NCBI RefSeq assembly: GCF_003363265.1
Contig: NZ_QRBF01000003.1
Span: 346,858 to 410,857 of the forward strand
DNA: 64,000 nt
Direction: 5' to 3'
Source of the DNA: Dyella psychrodurans
Lineage (GTDB): Bacteria > Pseudomonadota > Gammaproteobacteria > Xanthomonadales > Rhodanobacteraceae
In this document: positions 35,589 to 44,412 of the stretch, piece after piece
How the letters are laid out: the number at the start of each line of letters is the position of its first letter
Numbering within the stretch: position 1 is the stretch's first letter
Translations under genes and position numbers: made by a program
The notes under the pieces: model-generated
Databases searched by the model: none
What the model saw: only the letters and a program-made list of their open reading frames with translations
What the model was told of the DNA's origin: nothing

Positions 35589-35852
35589 TCAATCGCGCTC
35601 ACCACAGCGGATGGAACGCAGAAAACCGATCACCAGGTCTGCGCTGCCTTGCATCACGAGCTCCTGCGCGGTCATGCCTCCAAGCTCCAGGATGTGCACC
35701 GACTCGTACCACTCCTCGACACGGGAGAGATCGCTGTCGATGGCCATGGCCAATCGCGATATATGGACGAAGGCGACATGGATCGGGCGATTCAGCGACG
35801 ACACTCCGGCCCTTTGCGGCGACCATGACTCCACACCGCTTCTCATAGTCAT
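35589..35852 (-). CDS. Small DUF2384-like (MbcA/ParS) protein 2
   Basis: 87 residues. The C-terminal segment VEEWYESVHILELGGMTAQE, then LVMQGSADLVIGFLRS, fits the MbcA/ParS toxin-binding half domain. The N-terminal part is not recognisable and lacks a clear DNA-binding helix. It precedes the first small gene by 16 bp. No partner RES toxin is visible in the window, so a regulatory rather than antitoxin role is possible. Confidence 0.55.
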   Translation of the reverse strand: MTMRSGVESWSPQRAGVSSLNRPIHVAFVHISRLAMAIDSDLSRVEEWYESVHILELGGMTAQELVMQGSADLVIGFLRSIRCGERD

Positions 35853-36118
35853 GGCTGTGCCCTTACAACGTAGATGAAGGTTACGTTACGTCAGCCGACA
35901 CCCGGTTTCTTGCATCTTTTTGCGCGTGCATGTGTATTTCCGCCAACGTCATGCGGCATCGATTTCGCGGATAAGCGCCCCGTTCGCCCCGCCCGATCCC
36001 CCATGGCCCGATTTACCCTTTAGAGCATTGAAGTCTCCCCCTGCCCAGCGCATAGTTCCCGTTGACCTGGAAGGCGACCTGACTTTTCCATCCTCTTGTT
36101 TAGACGGAAGTTTCGCAG
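35853..36118. other. Intergenic region before the orphan NarL regulator
   Basis: 266 bp between divergent genes. A partial match to the regulon motif, CGATTTACCCTTTAGAG, lies at 36009-36025, about 95-110 bp before the regulator's GTG. It lacks the GGG half, so it is listed only as a weak possibility. Confidence 0.35.
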
Positions 36119-36766
36119 GTGAGTCGTTTGAACGAGAAGAAAGAACGATATGGAATTCTCGTCGTGGACGACCACCCGGTGATGCGGGATGGTCTTCGCG
36201 CTGTCATTGAACAGGAGCCCGACATGGAAGTGGTCGGCGAGGCAGCCGACGGCAGGGAGGCGATCGGGCAATTCCAGAAACTGTTTCCCGACGTCATGCT
36301 GATCGATCTTCAAATGCCCGAGGTCGACGGCCTGCAGGCCATCACGACCATTCGCAGCGAGTTTCCCGATGCGACCATCATCGTGCTGACCACTTTTCCC
36401 GGCGATGCGCGCGTGGTGCGTGCATTCACGCTTGGTGCAACCTCTTATCTCCTCAAGACCGCGCGCCGCGACGAAATCATCAAGGCGATTCGCGGCGCGC
36501 TTGCCGGGCGACACACCATGGCGCCGGAAGTCGCACAGGAAATCGCCAGCTATACCGGGCACGAAGCGCTGACGGAACGGGAAATCGACGTGTTGAGGCT
36601 GGTGGCCAAGGGCCGCAGCAACCGCGAAATAGCCGATGCCTTGTGCATTTCGGAAGACACCGTCAAAGCCCGCATGAAAAGCATCATGGGCAAGCTGGGT
36701 GCCGAGGACCGCACGCACGCCGTCATGATCGCGATCCGGCGCGGCTTCATGGACTCGCAAACTTAG
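36119..36766 (+). CDS. Orphan NarL/FixJ-family response regulator
   Basis: 215 residues. The receiver has the acidic pair in VVDDHP, phospho-acceptor D63 in MLIDLQMP, T91/T92 and K113. A LuxR-type helix-turn-helix follows near 145-205 (LTEREIDVLRLVAKGRSNRE). GTG 36119 is the start, with GGAAG about 9 nt before it. No kinase is adjacent, whereas two propeller kinases in the window lack a partner. It could serve them and bind the recurring TACCC-N4-GGG motif; this is inference. Confidence 0.92.
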   Translation: MSRLNEKKERYGILVVDDHPVMRDGLRAVIEQEPDMEVVGEAADGREAIGQFQKLFPDVMLIDLQMPEVDGLQAITTIRSEFPDATIIVLTTFPGDARVVRAFTLGATSYLLKTARRDEIIKAIRGALAGRHTMAPEVAQEIASYTGHEALTEREIDVLRLVAKGRSNREIADALCISEDTVKARMKSIMGKLGAEDRTHAVMIAIRRGFMDSQT

Positions 36767-37125
36767 AGCTCGGCTCAACACATGGCATGGGCTCTTGGCA
36801 GCCCCATGCGCGGGACGGATCGCCGGCAAGGAAACGGCGATTATTAATCTTGCGTTTTTTACGCCCGGGGTTTCCGGTTTGTCGACCAAAAAACCGAAAG
36901 AAGACCGGGCCACAACGGAGATTTCACGACAGGGCACGCCATCTCGCCTAATGTCCTCACCAAAAGGACGAATCACACGTTGAGCGGATAATGGGTCTGC
37001 TGGGTGAATTAGGTGATGAGTGCTTTTGACACGCGACGTGCACCGGGATTCATCCCGACAGCGTACGTGACTGAAGCCATGTTGCTCCGCTTCAGTGCTC
37101 TTCACGACGGTCGGAGGATGGATAG
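36767..37125. other. Intergenic region, no gene seen
   Basis: 359 bp between the response regulator and the LuxR protein. A weak imperfect hairpin lies at 36871-36900. A lower-GC stretch near 36840 may mark a promoter. No gene or motif copy was recognised. Confidence 0.5.
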
Positions 37126-38670
37126 ATGAATCTTTTGCCCGTTGCGCATAGCGCAACTACTCCTGTCGCTCTCGGATGGATGCAGGACTGGCACGATCTC
37201 GATGCCCCTGATGAGGCACTCCGGACGCTGCTGGATTCGGCCTGGCGTGCCGTGAGCGCGATGAATGGCACCGAGCTGGTTGCCGTCACGGCCCTGTTGC
37301 GTCATGCCGTCATGCAACAGCATCGTTTCCGTCACGATTTCCCTTGCGACGAAGTGGAAACGTTGCTGGCGATGGGAAGCCTCTGGGAAGACCACATCGA
37401 GGAAGCGATGTTCCGTGCGCAATCGGTATTGGCGCGCGGCACCGCGGCGCGGTACCGGTCTGTCCTCGCGGCGGTCATGAAGTTTTGCTTTTGGCGGACG
37501 CGCGACTTCATGCCGTTCTACGAATTGTCTCGCGGAAAAGCGCCGCGCAGCCATGCCACGTCCTTGCTGATGGCAACCGTCGATCTGTCCATCGAAGCCG
37601 CGGCGGAAGCCGAACAACTGCGCTTCAAACTGGCCGAACGCCTGGCCAGGGATGCGTTGGTCCTCTGCAGCACGTCGGCAGGACCGCAAGCGTATGCTTC
37701 GCTGCTTCCCGTCTCCATCCTTGCTCAATTGCAATACGAGGCCGGGTCGGTGGACGAAGCGGATGCCTTGTTGCGAGGTCGCCTCACGGCCATCGAAGAG
37801 AGCGGCGCGGTCGAGAGCGCGCTCATCGCCTATATCCTGTCCGCCAAAATTGCAGCCGCGCGGGGAAACCAGAACATCGCGTTGCTGCTCCTGCATCGCG
37901 GCGAGGAAATAGGCCTGCAACGACGCTGGCCCCGGCTGGTGCTTCGCTGCAAGGCGGAAGAAGTCGCCCTGCGCATCCATGAGGAGCGCATCGATCTTGC
38001 CGAGGCGGCACTGGCACAAATGAGGCGTTTTTTCGACGAACTCGATGCCAAGGCCCGTCCCACGAATATCGATGCATGGCCCTTGCAAATGGCCAGCCTG
38101 CGCCTGCAGATCGCGAACGGGCCAAGCCTTGGCACGGCGCGATCGCTCGACGATCTGCGTAACGCCGCCTTGCATCGCAATCATCCCGCCATGGTCGTCA
38201 AGCTGACGATTCTGCTCTCGAGTGCGCTTTACTCGCTGGGCAAGATCGCATGCGCCCACGAGGAGCTGCTCGCCGCGTTGCGCCAGGGCGCCGACGTCGG
38301 ACTGTTCCGCAGCTTTCTCGACGACATGCCGCTGATCGAAACGCCTCTCAAGCAGCTTTGGCGATCTTCCGAAACCCGAAGCCTTGGCCATCTTGCGCCT
38401 TACGTCGGACGGCTGCTCGCGGCACCCTCGGTGCATCCGTCGGCCCGGAAGAAGTTCAGGACCAATCACCGGCTTGTAGAATCGCTGAGCACGCGGGAGA
38501 CCATTATCCTGCGCTTGATAAGCCTGGGGCTTTCCAATAAATCCATCGCGCGCGAACTGCAGATCACGCCGGAAACGGTGAAGTCGCATGCCAAGCACAT
38601 CTTCATCAAGCTGGCTTCCAAGAATCGCGCCGAAGCCGTATCCCGGGCGACCGAGCTGGGGCTCATTTAA
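37126..38670 (+). CDS. LuxR-family regulator, MalT C-terminal type
   Basis: 514 residues. The first about 430 residues are helix-rich and TPR-like, as in the C-terminal part of MalT-type regulators. A LuxR helix-turn-helix occupies about 445-510 (LSTRETIILRLISLGLSNKS). The NB-ARC ATPase that normally precedes this region is missing, so it is either a stand-alone ligand sensor or a truncated relative. The next gene, 36 bp downstream, carries an ATPase of the same broad class with a different DNA-binding domain. Confidence 0.82.
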   Translation: MNLLPVAHSATTPVALGWMQDWHDLDAPDEALRTLLDSAWRAVSAMNGTELVAVTALLRHAVMQQHRFRHDFPCDEVETLLAMGSLWEDHIEEAMFRAQSVLARGTAARYRSVLAAVMKFCFWRTRDFMPFYELSRGKAPRSHATSLLMATVDLSIEAAAEAEQLRFKLAERLARDALVLCSTSAGPQAYASLLPVSILAQLQYEAGSVDEADALLRGRLTAIEESGAVESALIAYILSAKIAAARGNQNIALLLLHRGEEIGLQRRWPRLVLRCKAEEVALRIHEERIDLAEAALAQMRRFFDELDAKARPTNIDAWPLQMASLRLQIANGPSLGTARSLDDLRNAALHRNHPAMVVKLTILLSSALYSLGKIACAHEELLAALRQGADVGLFRSFLDDMPLIETPLKQLWRSSETRSLGHLAPYVGRLLAAPSVHPSARKKFRTNHRLVESLSTRETIILRLISLGLSNKSIARELQITPETVKSHAKHIFIKLASKNRAEAVSRATELGLI

Positions 38671-38706
38671 AGACGCGACACTCACATGTGTATTAGGGGC
38701 GGTTGA

Positions 38707-41700
38707 ATGAAGGAGTTCAAACCCTTTCGGCTCGATCCGGCCAATCATCAGCTGTGGCGGCTTTCCGATGAGGGCGAGCTTGCTTCCGTCACCATCACGT
38801 CGAAGGCGTTCGACGTACTGCGTTACCTGGTCGAGCATCCCGGGCGTCTTGTCTCGCACGAAGAGCTGCTTGAAGCACTGTGGTCCGGTGTGGCGGTTCA
38901 ACCCGAGGTGCTGAAAGGGCACATGTTGGCCATCCGCCATGCGCTGGGCGACGACGCGCAGCGTCCGCGTTACGTGGAAACGCATCGAGGTCGCGGATAC
39001 CGCTTTATTGCGGAGGTTACCTCTGCGCAAAAGACCGACAACCGCCTTTCGCCCGCACCCGCATCAGTCCTTATCGGCAGAAACGCGCCCTTGCTCGCTT
39101 TGCGCGAAGCGCTCGCTCAGGCGTACAAAGGCCTACCCAAGATCGTATTGGTGCGTGGAGACGCCGGCATCGGCAAAACCGCCTTGGTCGAGACGTTTTG
39201 CGGTGATGTGTCCAGTCAGCATACGTCGCTGTCGTACGGTCGTTGCATCGAAGGATTCAGCGGCGCCGAACCCTTCTATCCCATCATCGAAGCGCTGTCC
39301 CGGCTGATCAAGGGAGCGAGCGGCAGCAAGGTACAGGACGCCCTGATCGCCGTGGCGCCTTCGTGGGCCAGCCAACTGGCTGGCCTTTTGTCACGCGAAC
39401 ATCGCGCGCAACTGCAGAAAGTGGCGCATATCTCCGCCCGCAGCCGCATGATCGGCGAGTTCTGCGAGCTGCTCGAAGTGCTCGCCGAAGACGAACCCTT
39501 CGTGCTGCTGCTGGAGGATCTTCACTGGGCCGATTTTTCCACGCTCGATCTGATTTCGGCGTTCGCGAGGCGGAAGTCGTCCGTCAAGCTGCTGCTGCTT
39601 GCCACCTATCGTTCCGACGAATGGGCGGCGCGCGGACCGGTGCTCGGGCAGCTCGTCAACGAACTGCTGCTGCACAAGCTGTGCGAATCCATCCATTTGA
39701 CCGGACTGGATCGACAGGATATCGCGGAGTATGTCTGCGCGGACGACACCGAAGAAGGCCGATCGTTTGTGCAGCTTCTCTTGCACCGATCGGGCGGCAA
39801 CCCGCTGTTCCTGCGCGCGATCCTGGAGCATTTGCAAAGCCTGCGGATGGTATCCAACGAGCAGGGCCGATGGAAAAACGAGGTACCGCTTGCCCAGATC
39901 CGTTTCGAGATACCCCAGACGATCAGCCACGTCGTCGAGACGAAAATCAGCACGCTCGACGATGAAACGCAGCGCGCCCTGGAGGCGGCCAGCGCGGTGG
40001 GCGATGTCTTCAATCCCATCGTGGCCGCTACCGCCGCGGGCCTCAGCGCGCGTCGGTTCGAGGAAGTCTGCGAGACCTTATGTCGGACCCGGACGTTCAT
40101 TCATCGCCACGACATGGATACGCTGGGTAATGGCGAAGTAGTCCGGCTCTACCGGTTCAACCACGCCCTGCTCAGGGAGGTGCTGCTGAACCGGCAGGGA
40201 CCGCTTCGGCTGGCGCAAAGCCATGCATTGATCGGCAAGGAATTGGAGAAGTCGTATCCCAGCGAACTGAAAGCGCACGCCGCGTTCCAACTTGCCGAGC
40301 AGTTTTCCAATGCGCGCGAGTGGCCCAAGGCGCTCACCTATCTGAAGATCGCACTGCAAACCGCCAAGCGCCGTTATGCGCATCAGGATGCGCTGGCGAT
40401 TCTCGACACGGCCGATGCGATCACGGTCCACCTTTCCAATGGGGAGCGCGAATTCGCCCAGGCCCTGTTGCTGGAAGATCGCGCATCCATCTATGCGGCC
40501 AACCACGATCCACGGGCGATGCAGGCCTTTACCAATCTGGCGCAGATGTCCGAACAACTGAGCCTTCCGGATATCCAGGCGCGCGCGGAACTTGGTGTGG
40601 CCTTTACGCTGAGTTGGCAGGACGCGGCTGCATGCGTCCCGCATCTGGAAAGCGCCTCCCGCTTGAGCGCGGCGCAGGCCGAGCCGCAGCTGAAGGCGCG
40701 GATCAGGCTGAGCAGCGCCGCGTGGCGAATGTGGATAGCAGGATGGGATGCCGAACAGGCCCGGGTTTGCGAGGAAAACCTGATCCCGCTGAGGAACGGC
40801 TCCGACCGTCAGATCACGGCCTGGGGATTGATCGAATACAGCATGATCTGCCTGATATCCAGCCGATACCGCGAGTGCCTGGAAACCGTGGATACGAATC
40901 TGGAGATCCTCGTGCGGCATGCCGCGGACCGGCCCGAGTTCAATATTTTTCGCGCCATCTGGATGGCCCACCTCGGCAGGCCGTGGGCGTACACATTGCT
41001 TGGAGAATGGGGACGCGCGCTGAAGGAGTTCGACGCGAGCGAGGCGCTCTTTGTCGGCAATGCTAATCGCTACAGCATTTGCACCCTGGAGACGCTGCGC
41101 GGATTCCTCTACCTGATGGCCGGGGACTATCAGGCCGTCAAGGACATCTGCGGCAAGCTCGGTTTCTACAAAGACAAGACGGGCCAGCAACCGTCCGCGC
41201 TCTATACCTTGGTGCTTACGAATGAGATCCGGCATTGCAAGCTGCTCGCCGGTGCGGCGGAGGCGGGACTCGGCGACCTCGCCGGAGGAATCGACATCCT
41301 GAAGCAGCTCGAACAGGACACGCTCGCGCAACCGGTCATCACGGACTGGTACTGGCTGTTCGTGCTGGAGTGGTCGCTAGCCAATGCCTTGTTGCGATCG
41401 GGCGATGTCGCGCAGGCGCGTCTGCACGCCGATCGCATGATCGACCGATCCGATCGCACCATCGAAGTGACGTGGCGCGCCATGGCACGCGAGGTGAGAT
41501 GCCGCATCGCCATGGAAGAAGGTCGTCTCGACCAGGCATCCCGCCTGATCGACGACGCCCTGCATATGATTGACGTCGTGGGCGCCCCGATAGCCGATTG
41601 GCGCATTCATCGCACGGCCGCCCAGCTGCTTGATTTGCAAGGCGATGGCGCAGGCGCATCGCTTCAGGCGCAGCTGTTCCACAGGAAGGCGCATCGCGTG

Positions 41701-41760
41701 CTCGACAGCCTCCCTCCCGGTCATCGCCTGCGGGAAAGCTTTGCGCGCCTCATGGCGTGA
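38707..41760 (+). CDS. Winged-helix, AAA ATPase and TPR regulator
   Basis: 1017 residues. The N-terminal OmpR-type winged helix (about 1-100; HRGRGYRFIAEV at its end) is followed by an AAA/STAND ATPase with Walker A GDAGIGKT (151-158) and Walker B FVLLLEDLHWAD (264-275), then a long helical TPR part. Such proteins sense a ligand through ATPase and TPR parts and bind DNA with the N-terminal domain. The ATG lies 36 bp after the LuxR gene's stop, so the two are probably co-transcribed. A terminator follows at 41888-41913. The inducer and targets are unknown. Confidence 0.9.
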   Translation: MKEFKPFRLDPANHQLWRLSDEGELASVTITSKAFDVLRYLVEHPGRLVSHEELLEALWSGVAVQPEVLKGHMLAIRHALGDDAQRPRYVETHRGRGYRFIAEVTSAQKTDNRLSPAPASVLIGRNAPLLALREALAQAYKGLPKIVLVRGDAGIGKTALVETFCGDVSSQHTSLSYGRCIEGFSGAEPFYPIIEALSRLIKGASGSKVQDALIAVAPSWASQLAGLLSREHRAQLQKVAHISARSRMIGEFCELLEVLAEDEPFVLLLEDLHWADFSTLDLISAFARRKSSVKLLLLATYRSDEWAARGPVLGQLVNELLLHKLCESIHLTGLDRQDIAEYVCADDTEEGRSFVQLLLHRSGGNPLFLRAILEHLQSLRMVSNEQGRWKNEVPLAQIRFEIPQTISHVVETKISTLDDETQRALEAASAVGDVFNPIVAATAAGLSARRFEEVCETLCRTRTFIHRHDMDTLGNGEVVRLYRFNHALLREVLLNRQGPLRLAQSHALIGKELEKSYPSELKAHAAFQLAEQFSNAREWPKALTYLKIALQTAKRRYAHQDALAILDTADAITVHLSNGEREFAQALLLEDRASIYAANHDPRAMQAFTNLAQMSEQLSLPDIQARAELGVAFTLSWQDAAACVPHLESASRLSAAQAEPQLKARIRLSSAAWRMWIAGWDAEQARVCEENLIPLRNGSDRQITAWGLIEYSMICLISSRYRECLETVDTNLEILVRHAADRPEFNIFRAIWMAHLGRPWAYTLLGEWGRALKEFDASEALFVGNANRYSICTLETLRGFLYLMAGDYQAVKDICGKLGFYKDKTGQQPSALYTLVLTNEIRHCKLLAGAAEAGLGDLAGGIDILKQLEQDTLAQPVITDWYWLFVLEWSLANALLRSGDVAQARLHADRMIDRSDRTIEVTWRAMAREVRCRIAMEEGRLDQASRLIDDALHMIDVVGAPIADWRIHRTAAQLLDLQGDGAGASLQAQLFHRKAHRVLDSLPPGHRLRESFARLMA

Positions 41761-41779
41761 TCGACATCGCAGGGCGTGT

Positions 41780-41793
41780 CCCCCACGCGGGGG
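41780..41793. promoter_or_regulatory. Weak motif-like palindrome
   Basis: CCCCC, ACGC, GGGGG, followed by GATTGG. It resembles site D but has no leftward gene next to it. It lies 20 bp after a stop codon, so it could equally be a terminator hairpin. Confidence 0.3.
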
Positions 41794-41887
41794 ATTGGCG
41801 CCCGATTTCCCACGATCCAAGATGGAATCGAGGCTCGCGTCAGCGACGCGTTGCCTGATCGTATCGACGTTACAGAAATGAAATGAG

Positions 41888-41913
41888 CGCGCACGCTCGC
41901 TGCGCGGCTTTTT
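41888..41913 (+). terminator. Rho-independent terminator of the ATPase regulator
   Basis: CGCGCA (41888-41893) pairs with TGCGCG (41901-41906), followed by GC and five Ts (41909-41913). It lies about 130 bp after the stop of the 1017-residue gene. Confidence 0.65.
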
Positions 41914-41963
41914 CGTCATTGAGGACGGTAGCTGTGTAGCGTGGCTGTCATAGGGAATCCATC

Positions 41964-41977
41964 TACCCTTTCGGGTA
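41964..41977 (+). promoter_or_regulatory. Regulon motif, site C (AraC/efflux)
   Basis: TACCC, TTTC, GGGTA is a perfect inverted pair, preceded by ATC as sites A and B have AGC/AAC before TACCC. It lies 61-74 bp before the AraC ATG. No clear -10 was found after it. Confidence 0.6.
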
Positions 41978-42037
41978 ATTCGATGTATCCCTTTGCGTCA
42001 ACAAGTGTACCCTGATGAAGGCTTCGGCCAAGGATGC

Positions 42038-43039
42038 ATGCGCGTAAATTCCATTGAGGACGAGTTTTCATCAAGGATGCTCGACGACCCTGGGTCCGGA
42101 GAGGCGCACATGTATTGCGGTGCATACGGCGATCGGCTCGGCCGTTCGTTTCACCTGAGCAACCCCCCGGTTCTTCACAGTCAGACCAGGCGTGGCGTGC
42201 GCCTTGCGGTGACGGAAGTTCGTATCGACCAGTCCGGTTACGGCATGACGTCCCCGATGGGCAACGACGATGCCTATCTGGTCTGCCTCAATATGCGCAA
42301 GCAAAGCACGCATGAGCTGTGGTGCGACGGCCGCTCGGTATGTTCGACCTCTTATGACGGCGGCACCACCTACGTACTGGATTTGCGACGCGATCCCATC
42401 GCGTACATAAGCGATCCGATGCATTCGCTGTACTTCTACATGCCGCGCCAGGCCATCGGTGAAGCCAGCGTGGAGCTGGGAAAAACTCGCATCATCGATC
42501 TTGCGATCCAACCCGACCAGTGTTTCCCGGACACCATCATCAACAGTATCGGCCAGACGCTGCTGCCCATTTTCAATAGGGCCACCGCGGCGAAGCAGAC
42601 ACTTGTGGATCATCTTCTGCAAGGCCTGTGTACGTACATGGCGTCCACCTATGGCGGATCTTCGGAGCGTCCCGAGATCGTACGCGGCGCGCTGGCGCCA
42701 TGGCAGCAGCGCCAGGTCACGCAAATGATGCGCGAGCGGGTTTTCGAAGGCATCTCGATCAACGAAATGGCGGAAGCCTGCGGCTTGTCGGCGGGCGCGC
42801 TGGCGCGCGGCTTCAAGAAGAGCACGGGCATGTCGCCGCATCAGTGGCTGTTGTCCCACCGCGTCGACCTGGCACTCGAGCTTATGGCCGATCCCGACGT
42901 CTCGCTGGCGGAGATCGCCTTCAATACCGGATTTTCCGATCAAAGCCATTTCAGCCGTGTCTTCACGCAAAAAATGGGTGTCGCACCGGGAGCGTGGCGG
43001 AAGTCGCTGGCCAACAACAAACGCGTGGAAGCGGCCTGA
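42038..43039 (+). CDS. AraC-family transcriptional regulator 1
   Basis: 333 residues from ATG 42038, with AAGGA just upstream. The longer frame begins at a TTG and is less likely. An N-terminal ligand-binding domain contains DAYLVCLNM and YFYMPRQAI. The C-terminal double helix-turn-helix has ISINEMAEACGLSAGALARG and NTGFSDQSHFSRVFTQKMG. Its stop overlaps a possible ATG of the next gene by 1 bp, so it appears to lead the efflux operon and may regulate it. It resembles the AraC gene at 53791 along its length. Confidence 0.9.
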   Translation: MRVNSIEDEFSSRMLDDPGSGEAHMYCGAYGDRLGRSFHLSNPPVLHSQTRRGVRLAVTEVRIDQSGYGMTSPMGNDDAYLVCLNMRKQSTHELWCDGRSVCSTSYDGGTTYVLDLRRDPIAYISDPMHSLYFYMPRQAIGEASVELGKTRIIDLAIQPDQCFPDTIINSIGQTLLPIFNRATAAKQTLVDHLLQGLCTYMASTYGGSSERPEIVRGALAPWQQRQVTQMMRERVFEGISINEMAEACGLSAGALARGFKKSTGMSPHQWLLSHRVDLALELMADPDVSLAEIAFNTGFSDQSHFSRVFTQKMGVAPGAWRKSLANNKRVEAA

Positions 43040-43083
43040 TGATCGCCACCTCGCTTCAACCTGACCGAGAGAAGGATGCGCAG

Positions 43084-43371
43084 ATGCAATTACATCGACC
43101 CATGCGTGGATCTGGCTACCTTCGTGCCGCAATGATGTCGTTCCTGTCGATGGCGATGGTCGCATGCAGTGCTTCGCCTTCGCGGAACATTCTTGGCTCC
43201 TACTTTCCGACGTGGATGGTGTGCGCGCTACTGGGCATCGTCTTCGTCGTGGTGATCCGCGGCGTGCTGGTGAAGACAGGCGTGGATGCCTCGCTTCCCG
43301 TGCCGGTGATCGTGTACCTGTGCATGTGGACGGCGGCGACGCTGGCCATCTGGCTTGTGTGGCTGGCCTGA
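43084..43371 (+). CDS. ytcA: YtcA-like small lipoprotein
   Basis: 95 residues from ATG 43084, with AAGGA about 8 nt upstream. The leader has a lipobox-like MVAC, and two hydrophobic segments follow (FPTWMVCALLGIVFVVVI and VIVYLCMWTAATLAIWLVWL). The order ytcA-mdtN-mdtO-mdtP is the order of the E. coli efflux operon, which supports the name. The function of YtcA itself is unknown. The next gene begins directly after its stop. Confidence 0.82.
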   Translation: MQLHRPMRGSGYLRAAMMSFLSMAMVACSASPSRNILGSYFPTWMVCALLGIVFVVVIRGVLVKTGVDASLPVPVIVYLCMWTAATLAIWLVWLA

Positions 43372-44412
43372 ATGGAGACCTCGTCCATGCCCGCTAAAAC
43401 CGCGCTGGCCCGACTCGTCGCCATCGTCTCCATCGCCTCGGCGTTGGCGCTCATCGTCATGGCGATGATCGTCGTGGACAAACGGCCACGGACGCACGAC
43501 GCCTATGTCTTCGCCTACAGCGCAGGCATCACGCCGGAAGTCAGCGGCCGGATCGTGGCGATCCACATTCGCAACGACCAGTTCGTGCACAAAGGCGACG
43601 TGCTGCTGCAAATCGATCCGGAGCCGTTCGAGCTGAAGTTGCGCCAAGCCAGTGCGCAAGTTGCCGCCTTGCAGGCGGACATCGACCTCACCGGCCGGCA
43701 AGTGAATGCGCAGGGTTCCGGCGCGGAAGCCGCGGCCCGTGAAGTCGACCGCGCGCGGCAACAGCTGGCACTGGCTCACGACACGCTCGCGCGCATGGAG
43801 CCGCTGTTGCCCAAGGGCTTTGTCACCACTCAGCAGATCGACGAGGCGCGCACGAATGAACGCACGGCGGGCGCGCAGTTGGCGGCTGCGATTCAGCAGG
43901 CAGCCCAGGCGAAGGAAGCCATTGGCGACGTGGAAAGCTTGAAGGCGCAACTGGCCGGAGCGCTCGCGTCAGAGGCGCTGGCGGCGCGCGATCTTCGCGA
44001 AACCGTCATCCGCGCGTCGGTGGATGGCAAGGTGGTCGGCTTCAATCTCGCCCTGGGATCGTTCGCGGTCTCCGGGCATCCGCTCTTTACGCTGATCGAC
44101 GACAACAGCTGGTACGTCGTCGCCAACTTTCGCGAAACCGATCTGCGCGGACTGCACACCGGCGATCCCGCAACGGTCTGGGTCATGGGACACGAAAATC
44201 AGCCGCTGCATGGCGTGGTGGAAAGCCTCGGCGCGGGCGTCGCACCCGAAGGTCTCGCCGGGCCCGGACTGCCGGAGGTGGATCGAAACCTCAACTGGGT
44301 AGTCGTGGCACAGCGTTTCCCTGTGTGGGTGCATCTGGATCAACCCTCGCAGCCGTTCCTGCGCATCGGCGCCACCGCTTCCGTTCGGGTGCAACATGCA
44401 CGCGCCGATTGA
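43372..44412 (+). CDS. mdtN: Efflux periplasmic adaptor, MdtN-like
   Basis: 346 residues. One N-terminal membrane helix (about 14-34) is followed by a barrel-sandwich lipoyl domain (TPEVSGRIVAIHIRNDQFVH), a long coiled-coil hairpin (75-190) and a beta-barrel end. It is an HlyD/EmrA-type adaptor. In the MdtNOP system it links an inner-membrane FUSC protein to an outer-membrane channel. It abuts ytcA and overlaps mdtO by 17 bp. The compound it exports here is not known. Confidence 0.9.
   Translation: METSSMPAKTALARLVAIVSIASALALIVMAMIVVDKRPRTHDAYVFAYSAGITPEVSGRIVAIHIRNDQFVHKGDVLLQIDPEPFELKLRQASAQVAALQADIDLTGRQVNAQGSGAEAAAREVDRARQQLALAHDTLARMEPLLPKGFVTTQQIDEARTNERTAGAQLAAAIQQAAQAKEAIGDVESLKAQLAGALASEALAARDLRETVIRASVDGKVVGFNLALGSFAVSGHPLFTLIDDNSWYVVANFRETDLRGLHTGDPATVWVMGHENQPLHGVVESLGAGVAPEGLAGPGLPEVDRNLNWVVVAQRFPVWVHLDQPSQPFLRIGATASVRVQHARAD

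Noticed and set aside
35288-35852. A complete toxin-antitoxin pair
   Set aside because: Both genes look like antitoxin-type domains and no RES or other toxin is adjacent.
36009-36025. TACCCTTT before the orphan NarL gene as a regulon site
   Set aside because: Only one half of the inverted pair is present; mentioned in the features as a weak possibility.
37102-39030. 642-residue leftward frame over two regulator genes
   Set aside because: Spans the LuxR gene and the start of the ATPase gene on the other strand; no domain was recognised.
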